A stretch of DNA of 15,344 bases from Lachnospiraceae bacterium UBA7182 (lineage in GTDB: Bacteria > Bacillota > Clostridia > Lachnospirales > Lachnospiraceae): positions 1-15,344 of the forward strand of contig DKVI01000072.1 in NCBI GenBank assembly GCA_002491115.1. The letters run 5' to 3'. The position numbers were made by a program, and so were the translations under genes. Positions 1-6,200 of the stretch are shown piece after piece. Within the stretch, counting starts at the first letter, position 1. Every line of letters starts with the position of its first letter. The notes under the pieces are model-generated. The model ran no database searches and had not been told where the DNA came from. It saw only the letters and a list, made by a program, of their open reading frames with translations.

Positions 1-147
1 CCGCCTGGGACGCGTAAAAAGATTTACTTTACTCCAATTGTGCAGAAGCTCTGTGATCATTCCGGTTTTATCTACATAGTAAAAGTCCTCTGTGCGGATT
101 TCTTTAAAATCCTCAATGCCGATGGGCAGTTTTATAATGGGTTTCAA
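1..147 (-). CDS. AAA-ATPase_like family protein, N-terminal fragment (runs off left edge)
   Basis: Only the first 49 codons are in the window. They read LKPIIKLPIGIEDFKEIRTE followed by DFYYVDKTG and end at VNLFTRPRR, just before the expected FGKT of the Walker A loop. This is the typical start of the AAA-ATPase_like family (PF09820), and it matches the neighbouring complete gene at the YxDKT and TRPRR positions. The start must be TTG at 145-147. An in-frame TAG lies 27 nt upstream, no ATG or GTG falls between, and an AAAGGGGGG ribosome binding site sits 8 nt before the TTG. The gene is divergent from the paralogue at 368. The family is thought to be cytosolic with unknown function, and full-length members usually carry a C-terminal PD-(D/E)XK domain. 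Whether the rest of this copy is intact cannot be seen. Confidence 0.88.
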   Translation of the reverse strand, partial: MKPIIKLPIGIEDFKEIRTEDFYYVDKTGMITELLHNWSKVNLFTRPRR

Positions 148-155
148 ATTTTGTG

Positions 156-164
156 CCCCCCTTT
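156..164 (-). promoter_or_regulatory. Ribosome binding site deciding a TTG start
   Basis: The minus strand reads AAAGGGGGG 8 nt before the TTG codon at 147. It supports the non-ATG start of the left-edge ATPase gene, because no other start codon exists between the upstream in-frame stop and this codon. Confidence 0.7.
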
Positions 165-196
165 CTTTCTATTTCCTTTTTATATTTTTTACTTTT

Positions 197-225
197 ATTG
201 TATCATGCAGACGGAATTTTTACTA
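197..225 (-). promoter_or_regulatory. Probable promoter of the left-edge ATPase gene
   Basis: The minus strand carries an extended -10 element, TGATACAAT (TACAAT at 197-202). A weak -35 box, TAGTAA, lies at 220-225 with a 17-nt spacer. The -10 is about 50 nt from the TTG start. The -35 matches consensus at only half its positions, so the extended TG motif probably carries most of the strength. Confidence 0.5.
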
Positions 226-261
226 TCCTTTTAAAACGCGTTTCCGGTCCCCGGGATTTTC

Positions 262-290
262 TTGTATATTGCATAAAAGGCCTGTATAAT
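262..290 (+). promoter_or_regulatory. Probable promoter of the complete ATPase gene and downstream cassette
   Basis: A perfect TATAAT at 285-290 is preceded by TTGTAT at 262-267 with a 17-nt spacer. The -10 ends 77 nt before the ATG at 368, giving a leader of about 70 nt. No terminator is visible until 3230, so this promoter could drive the ATPase gene and the three small genes as one transcript. Confidence 0.6.
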
Positions 291-367
291 AGAAAACAAT
301 ACAAGAAGCAGGTCCGGCAGGACGGATGCGGCGCGTGGAGGAATGACGGGCAGAAAGGGGTGTATAT

Positions 368-2065
368 ATGCGACGGGCAGTGGGACTGGGGATCCAAAGC
401 TTTGAGAAAATCCGGCAGCGGCAGTGCTTTTATATTGATAAGACGGATTTTATCCGGAAATGGTGGGAGAATGCGGATGACGTGACGCTGATTACCCGTC
501 CTCGGCGTTTTGGGAAGACATTAAGTATGAGTATGCTGGAACAGTTTCTGTCTGTGGAATACGCGGGAAGGGGAGAGGAACTGTTTGAGGGACTCACGAT
601 CTGGAAAGAGGAAATGTACCGGAAACTTCAGGGGACATATCCGGTAATTTTTCTGAGTCTGGCAGACGTAAAAGAGGCTTCTTTTACAGAGGCGCGCAAG
701 AAAATATGCCAGATTATCGAAAACCTCTATAACAAATATGATTTTCTGTTAGACAGCGGATACTTAAATGAAAAGGAAAAAAAGCAGTATCAGAATGTGT
801 CCGCGACCATGGAGAAGTATATTGCGACGGATGCTCTGAAAGCTTTATCCAAATATCTGTCCTGTTATTATGGAAAAAAAGTCATTCTTTTGCTGGATGA
901 ATATGATACACCCATGCAGGAAGCGTATATGTATGGATACTGGGATGAACTTTCAGAATTTATTCGTGGTATCTTTAACTCTGCTTTTAAGACAAATCCC
1001 TATCTGGAGCGGGCAGTTATGACAGGAATCACCCGGGTCAGCAAAGAATCCATATTTTCAGATCTGAATAATCTGACCGTCGTGACTACTACATCTGACC
1101 TGTACGCGGACGATTTCGGTTTTACAGGTGAGGAAGTATACACGGCGCTGAAAGAGTACGGCCTGGAAGAACAGATGCCGGAGGTGAGGCGGTGGTACGA
1201 CGGCTTTACCTTCGGCGGGAAACGGGAGATTTACAATCCGTGGTCTATCCTGAATTATCTGAAAACAGGAAGATTTTCTGCTTATTGGGCCAATACCAGC
1301 AGCAACCACCTGATCAACCGACTGATCCGGCAGGGCGGGCGCAGAATGAAACTGGCCATGGAAGATTTACTGAAAGGAGAAAGTTTTCATACGCAGATCG
1401 ACGAACAGGTTGTGTTCGGACAGCTGGATACCAGAGAAAGCGCCGTCTGGAGCCTTCTTCTGGCGAGCGGTTACCTGAAGGTAGTACATCTGTCCCGGAA
1501 CGAACGCGGAGGCGAAGCGTATGATCTGGCGCTGACCAACCGGGAAGTGTATCTGATGTTTGAACAGATGATAGACGGCTGGTTCGCGGAACATACGCCT
1601 GCCTATAACGATTTCATCCAGGCACTGGAAAAAGGAGATCTGGATGCGATGAACGAATACATGAACCGCATATCTTTGCAGACTTTCAGTTATTTTGACA
1701 CCGGCCGGCAGCCTTCCGACGCAGAGCCGGAGCGGTTCTACCATGGGTTTGTCCTGGGGCTTATAGTGGATCTGTCGGACAGATATACAATTCTCTCCAA
1801 CAGGGAAAGCGGCTTTGGAAGGTATGACGTGATGCTGGAACCGCTGCATCTGTCAGACCCTGCTTATATACTGGAATTTAAAGTAAGAAATCCGAAGTAT
1901 GAGAAAACGCTGGAGGAAACCGTCTTAAACGCACTGGCACAGATCAAAGAGAAAAAATACGCGCTGTCGCTGGAAGCGAAGGGCGTCCCGCCGGAAAATA
2001 TCCGATGCTACGGGCTTGCGTTTGAAGGGAAGACGGTGCTGATCGGACAGGAAACTGCGTTATAG
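368..2065 (+). CDS. AAA-ATPase_like / PD-(D/E)XK nuclease-like fusion protein
   Basis: This 565-residue protein has the two-part layout of the PF09820 plus PF08011 (PDDEXK_9, formerly DUF1703) family. The N-terminal part shows the IDKT motif and a Walker A-like TRPRRFGKT with G49-K50-T51. Walker B is LLLDEYD with D177-E178, and a sensor-like stretch MTGITRVSKESIF follows near residues 218-230. The C-terminal part has a plausible nuclease core: D487 in GRYDVML, E503 and K505 in ILEFKV, and Q525/Y531 in AQIKEKKYA. No signal peptide or membrane segment is seen, so it is cytosolic. The start at 368 has AAAGGGG 8 nt upstream and gives the usual family N-terminus. Length is normal and all key residues are present, so it looks intact. 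Its biological role is not established: nuclease activity is inferred from the motifs, and a defence or mobile-element role is only suggested by context. The stop lies 16 nt before the DUF3791 gene. Confidence 0.93.
   Translation: MRRAVGLGIQSFEKIRQRQCFYIDKTDFIRKWWENADDVTLITRPRRFGKTLSMSMLEQFLSVEYAGRGEELFEGLTIWKEEMYRKLQGTYPVIFLSLADVKEASFTEARKKICQIIENLYNKYDFLLDSGYLNEKEKKQYQNVSATMEKYIATDALKALSKYLSCYYGKKVILLLDEYDTPMQEAYMYGYWDELSEFIRGIFNSAFKTNPYLERAVMTGITRVSKESIFSDLNNLTVVTTTSDLYADDFGFTGEEVYTALKEYGLEEQMPEVRRWYDGFTFGGKREIYNPWSILNYLKTGRFSAYWANTSSNHLINRLIRQGGRRMKLAMEDLLKGESFHTQIDEQVVFGQLDTRESAVWSLLLASGYLKVVHLSRNERGGEAYDLALTNREVYLMFEQMIDGWFAEHTPAYNDFIQALEKGDLDAMNEYMNRISLQTFSYFDTGRQPSDAEPERFYHGFVLGLIVDLSDRYTILSNRESGFGRYDVMLEPLHLSDPAYILEFKVRNPKYEKTLEETVLNALAQIKEKKYALSLEAKGVPPENIRCYGLAFEGKTVLIGQETAL
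1991..2046 (+). repeat. First copy of ATPase 3'-end direct repeat
   Basis: This stretch of the ATPase gene recurs downstream at 3120-3167. The two copies share 14 identical bases (1991-2004 with 3120-3133) and then 27 identical bases (2020-2046 with 3141-3167). The second copy has a short internal deletion and a few changes between these blocks. The pair brackets the three small genes at 2082-3094. Confidence 0.85.
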
Positions 2066-2081
2066 AAAGGAGCATATTGAT

Positions 2082-2315
2082 ATGAACAAGAACCAGCAGA
2101 TCACATATATGCAGGCAAGACTTGTCAGACTTGCTTCGGAAGAATGGAATATGTCCATTCAGGCAGTTGCTGCCATGTTTACAAAATTTGGTGTGATACA
2201 GCTTATTAGAGAATGTTTCGACATTTTTCATGTGGAGGGAGATTATGCCGTTCTTGATGATATAATAAATTATCTCAGACATAAGGGAGTTAAAATAGAT
2301 GCAGGAATTAATTGA
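2082..2315 (+). CDS. DUF3791 family small protein (putative antitoxin or accessory)
   Basis: This is a 77-residue, probably all-helical cytosolic protein. It fits DUF3791 (PF12668), whose members share a helix, a WNM/LTxxxxxxxFxKFGV motif, and a tail of the form YxxLHxxxxxxVDDIxxYL. Here these appear as EEWNMSIQAVAAMFTKFGV, ECFDIFHVEGDYAVLDDI and INYLRHKG. AAAGGAG lies 9 nt before the ATG, directly after the ATPase stop, so it is probably co-transcribed with the ATPase. Its last 17 nt overlap the start of the DUF3990 gene, which suggests translational coupling. From general knowledge, DUF3791 genes often sit beside DUF3990 genes. An antitoxin or regulatory role is inferred from that pairing and the small size. 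Family call is fairly secure; function is not. Confidence 0.8.
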   Translation: MNKNQQITYMQARLVRLASEEWNMSIQAVAAMFTKFGVIQLIRECFDIFHVEGDYAVLDDIINYLRHKGVKIDAGIN

Positions 2316-2862
2316 TGGTTTGCTGCTTTATCATGGAAGTTATTGTGAAGTAAAACAACCCGATTTACTTGAAGGCGCAAAATATAAAGATTTCGGACAG
2401 GGATTTTATATAACTTCTTCCAAAAAGCAGGCTGAGAATTTTATACGGGCTTCTGTGAAAAAAGCAGCGCTTAGCGGAAAAATAAATACATTACAGAGGT
2501 ATGGTTTCGTTTCAACCTTTCAGTTTGCTTTTAAAGATAAATTGAATGTTTTAACATATCCGAAAGCTGACAGAGATTGGTTGCATTGTGTGGTTGGACA
2601 CAGGAAAAGAAATTCATTTCCAGAAATTGTTAAGAAAATGAAGCAATATGATATCATTGTTGGCAAAATTGCTAATGATGATACGAACGCAACGATAGCA
2701 GCATATATGGCGTCTGTATATGGGAAAATTGGAACAAGATCTGCAGATGAGATGTGTATCAGTTTGCTTTTGCCGGAAAGGCTTCAGGATCAGTTTTGCT
2801 TTCGGACAAACAAAGCTTTGAAGAACATATCATTTGTAGGAAGCGAGAAAGTATGGTTATAA
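2299..2862 (+). CDS. DUF3990 protein, probable ADP-ribosyltransferase-fold effector/toxin
   Basis: This 187-residue protein matches the DUF3990 family (PF13151) along its whole length. LYHGS has H12, KDFGQGFYITSS has Y37 and S40-S41, DWLHCVVGHR lies in the middle, YDIIVGKIANDD follows, and DQFCFRTNKAL sits near the end with Q165. These blocks correspond to the H, Y and terminal E/Q positions of the ADP-ribosyltransferase fold, a clan to which I believe DUF3990 is assigned. The expected activity is therefore NAD-dependent modification of an unknown target in the cytosol. No signal peptide is present. The ATG at 2299 is preceded by AGGGAG at about 8 nt and overlaps the DUF3791 frame. The base composition is visibly richer in A+T than the ATPase gene upstream, which fits separate acquisition. 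Catalysis and toxicity are inferred; the terminal Q in place of E could also mean weak or altered activity. Confidence 0.82.
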   Translation: MQELIDGLLLYHGSYCEVKQPDLLEGAKYKDFGQGFYITSSKKQAENFIRASVKKAALSGKINTLQRYGFVSTFQFAFKDKLNVLTYPKADRDWLHCVVGHRKRNSFPEIVKKMKQYDIIVGKIANDDTNATIAAYMASVYGKIGTRSADEMCISLLLPERLQDQFCFRTNKALKNISFVGSEKVWL

Positions 2863-2866
2863 AAAA

Positions 2867-3094
2867 ATGAATGAAAAACAAATAGAGAATAATGCAATAG
2901 ATATGTTGATTACATTAATTGTATCGGAATTATCCGAGGATTTGAAAATGAATCCGGATGAAGTGTTTTCAAAATTTGTCTCTTCCAAAACCGGGACATT
3001 GCTCTATGATGAAAAATCTAAATTGTGGTGGAACGGGCCGTCTTATATTGCGGATATGTATAAAGAAGAGATAGAGAAAGTAAACGATAAATAA
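2867..3094 (+). CDS. Small 75-residue protein of unknown family, third gene of the DUF3990 cassette
   Basis: This small acidic and probably helical protein has a central LSEDLKMNPDEVFSKFVSSK segment followed by TGTLLYDEKSKLWWNGPSYI. It starts 4 nt after the DUF3990 stop. No good ribosome binding site is adjacent, since the nearest purine-rich run is about 20 nt upstream, so translation probably depends on coupling with the DUF3990 gene. The helix-plus-FxKF pattern is faintly like DUF3791, but the LLYD...KLWW block is different and I cannot assign a family with certainty. Its position suggests an antitoxin or partner of the DUF3990 protein. The clean frame, A+T-rich codons shared with its neighbour and tight spacing support a real gene. 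Confidence 0.7.
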   Translation: MNEKQIENNAIDMLITLIVSELSEDLKMNPDEVFSKFVSSKTGTLLYDEKSKLWWNGPSYIADMYKEEIEKVNDK

Positions 3095-3119
3095 TCCATA
3101 TCTATACAAAACTGGCAGG

Positions 3120-3171
3120 CCGGAAAATATCCGCCGTTATGTTTGAAGGGAAGACGGTGCTGATCGGGTAG
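3120..3171 (+). pseudogene. Remnant of an AAA-ATPase_like gene 3' end
   Basis: The segment repeats the tail of the ATPase gene. It begins with codons for PENIR, then the frame breaks, and after an 8-base loss it continues as FEGKTVLIG followed by TAG at 3169-3171. The intact gene reads PENIRCYGLAFEGKTVLIGQ at the same place. It carries no start and no ribosome binding site and cannot be expressed as a useful product. It may come from a second tandem ATPase paralogue deleted down to its tail, or from a tail copy carried in with the small-gene cassette. Confidence 0.8.
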
Positions 3172-3229
3172 AAGAGCGCGGACGTCTTTTATCATGCAGA
3201 AAAAACGGCATAAAGAACTTGAAGAAAGG

Positions 3230-3274
3230 GCAAAGCCCCGTAATTAGTAATCAATTACAGGGCCTTGCTTTTTT
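3230..3274. terminator. Bidirectional intrinsic terminator between convergent genes
   Basis: The left arm at 3230-3245 and the right arm at 3253-3268 form a 16-bp stem with a 7-nt loop. In plus-strand RNA the stem has two A-C mismatches and is followed by six T at 3269-3274. In minus-strand RNA the same two positions become G-U wobbles, so the stem is continuous, but the tail is only CCCTTTCTTC. It lies between the small-gene cassette (plus) and the giant gene (minus, stop at 3291) and should serve both. Confidence 0.85.
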
Positions 3275-3290
3275 GGTATTCAATTACTTT

Positions 3291-6200
3291 CTATTCTTCT
3301 TCATAGTCCTCAGGCGGGACAGGCTCGTCGGATGTCAGTTCTGCATATACGTTATAATAGCCGGAATTTGTTCCATGCCCAAAACAGTATGTTCTTAAAA
3401 TAACCTCATCGCCCTGCTCCAGCTCAACGCCGGACAGTCTGAAGTTACTGCCATCGCCACCATCATCATCAGAATCTCTATAAACACCGTTCACATATAA
3501 GACAAGATAGGTATCAATGTCTGAGTATGCCGAATAGAAGGTATATCTGCCGGTACTGGGAGCCGTAAAGCTAATCCATGTCTCCTGGGCATCATATGCA
3601 TCTACCCAAACTGGAGAATCTGTTGTCAGCCTATTTCCCGACTCTGTCAATCGGCTTGCATAAACGCCACATTCATCTTCCTCATCCATTGCGCCGCCTT
3701 CGCTTACAATCGTAAGAGAGTATTGCGTTCTGGCATTAAGATAGCATGTATAGCAAGGATATCCATAGTTTCCCTGTCCGTATTCCTGGAGCTCGGATAT
3801 GGTGCTGTCGGAAATCCTTGTACCGGATGGTAAGGAGATCACATATCTTCCGCTTGCATTACGGCTGAAATTCAACGTCCTGCTTTCAGAAGTGTTATTA
3901 AAGAACACAGAACCAATCCAATTACTATATTCCTGAGCAGTTATGTTTACAGTTGTATCATCTTCCAGTCCTGTCAGGAGCAGATAGCATTCAGCTTCCG
4001 AATTTATTGTCAAGGATGCTCCTGTACTGCTTCCGGAACCACCAGAGCTGAACGCATAGGCTACTCTATTAGGAGCGGAATTAAATCCAAACGTATACCT
4101 TGCATCATAAGCAGTATATTTCAGCAATACAGTCTCGTCTTTTGCAAGCCTGATGCTGCGGTCAACATTTCCTTCCAGTTCCACTACATCAGGTTTCGTA
4201 AGTGTCAGTGTATAAACGTCTTCTGCTGTATCACCAGAAACTCTGATATATTTAGTTCCTGGCTGCACAAAATCTACAATCAGGAAATTCCGGCCGTTTC
4301 TTATCTGATATCCATTTATGTCATCATATAAATACAGCCAATATCCATTCTCTGTGTTATTCAGAGAAATCATATAAGTTCCTTTTTCTTCTGCAACAAC
4401 CTTAAGCCATACATCTCTCTGGCCTTCCGCTTTATTCACATTCAGCGGGTTTGCAGATGTAAGTGTCAGTATATCGCCCGTTTTCTCGATTGTAATCGTC
4501 TCGGATGCTGTTTCTTCACTGCTATTATAAACGCTAAAATACAGTGAGTCGCCTTCATCCATATTGCGTTCCCAGGTCGATCCCGAACCAAGGTTAGTTA
4601 CATAACTATTGCCACGATATACGTTTACTTGACAATCGCCTTCGAATGTAAAGCTGTAACGTCCTGCTTCAGGTGCTGTAAAGTATGCCCACTTTGTTCC
4701 ATTTCCTTCAATTTCGGAAACAGTTCCATTACCAGTGGTAAGTTGTACCATCTCTTCATCCAGAGACACTTTGATGGACGCGCTTGTCACATAGCTGTAA
4801 GGATTCAGGCTGATATAAGCAGTCTGTCCTGCTGCCAGCTGGTAAGAGTTGTTACTATATACCCATGTACCGGATGCAGAATTGATCTTTTCATACATAT
4901 AAGCATCACAGCCAGTCAGCTCAAATTTATACAGAGCTGTCTTATCAGCTGTAAAAGCAACCCATTTTGTAGTGTTTCCGTCCAGTCCTTCATATGTTTT
5001 GGCTGTATCCGCCTGAATCATCTCCGGCTTTGTGCTGGCCACGCTTACTTTGAAGTTCTTAAAGTCTTCGGATGTTACATCGCTGTAGTACACAGTAAAG
5101 GTGATTTCATCATCCTTATCCATGCATATTTCGTAGTCTAATCCAAAACCAATACCTTTTTTGCTGGATTCAACCAGAGTCGTGCTTATGTCTGCTCCAG
5201 AGCAATCCGTTGTGAAGGTATATCTTCCGTCAGCAGGCGCTTTGAAATGAATCCATACCTTTTCATCCGCATCTACTTTTGTGACGTCTACTTCTACATC
5301 GCTGCCTTCCGTAAGTTCTTTCGGAGTTGCTTTATAGATCGTAAAGTCAACATCCTTCTTCTCATATCCGGAATTTCTTACAGCGTAGAACTGTTCTTTA
5401 CCAACTTCGTCTTCTTCTTCGTCTTTGCTGACAACCATTTCATACAGGTTATTGCCGCGATAACCAAAATATCCATTTAAATCGCCCGGAATATTATTGT
5501 TCCTGTAGATCTGTACACCTTTGGCTTTTACGACATAAGTGCCTTCTTCTTCCGGTGTGAAGCTGTACCAGGTCATGTGGCCCGGAGCCAGATCCTTGAC
5601 TGCATCAACAGCCCCTGTTGTCATGGGTTTTACTTCAACCAGGCCATAGCCGATCTTGAAGCTCTTCTTTGCGTCAGGCGCGCCTGTCGCAGTAACTCTA
5701 TAAATCACTTTGTTTCCTGGGTGGCCGACAAAGGAAACATAGCCGTCGCTTATGTATCCAACAGAATAGTTTTCGTCCCCATCAAGTTTGGAAAATGAAA
5801 GATTCAGTCCTTCCGCCACATCCAGCGTTTCAACAAAATACCTGCGCGCTTCGTCGGCACTGATCTCGAAGTACAGAACGTCTCCGTTCTGAATTTCGCA
5901 GCTCTTCGCTTCGCCTGCGGTAAGAGGCGTCACAGTTTCCTTTTTAATATTTACAGTTACAGACTGATCTGTGGAGGAAGTAACAGCAAATACAATCTTG
6001 TCATCTTTCTTCCACTGACCGGAAACCGGAAGGCTTGCAGAGTATTCGTTTGATGCAAGGTTCATATAGTATTTTACCGTAACTCCTGCAGCGTCGGCTT
6101 CCCCGGATTTCGCCGAAAGTGTGTAGATTCCGTCTTCCGGCACATTAAATTCAAGATACTGTGTTTCATTTGCTTTCAGGGTCAGTTCTTTACCCGTGTC

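Noticed and set aside
343..405. A 20-codon frame starting with an ATG behind GGAGG, upstream of and overlapping the ATPase start.
   Set aside because: The GGAGG is only one or two bases from the ATG, too close to work, and the peptide is not protein-like. A leader peptide is possible but unsupported.
153..485. A 110-codon plus-strand frame across the divergent promoter region and the start of the ATPase gene.
   Set aside because: It covers two promoters and the start of a recognised gene in another frame, and its first part is antisense leader sequence; no family resemblance.
1367..1849. A 160-codon minus-strand frame within the ATPase gene.
   Set aside because: Antisense to the conserved C-terminal half of the ATPase protein, with no translation signals or family resemblance.
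4629..5141. A 170-codon plus-strand open frame inside the giant gene.
   Set aside because: Antisense to the PPC-like modules; cysteine- and serine-rich translation with no recognisable domain and no translation signals. The same applies to the other shorter plus-strand frames within 3291-14684.
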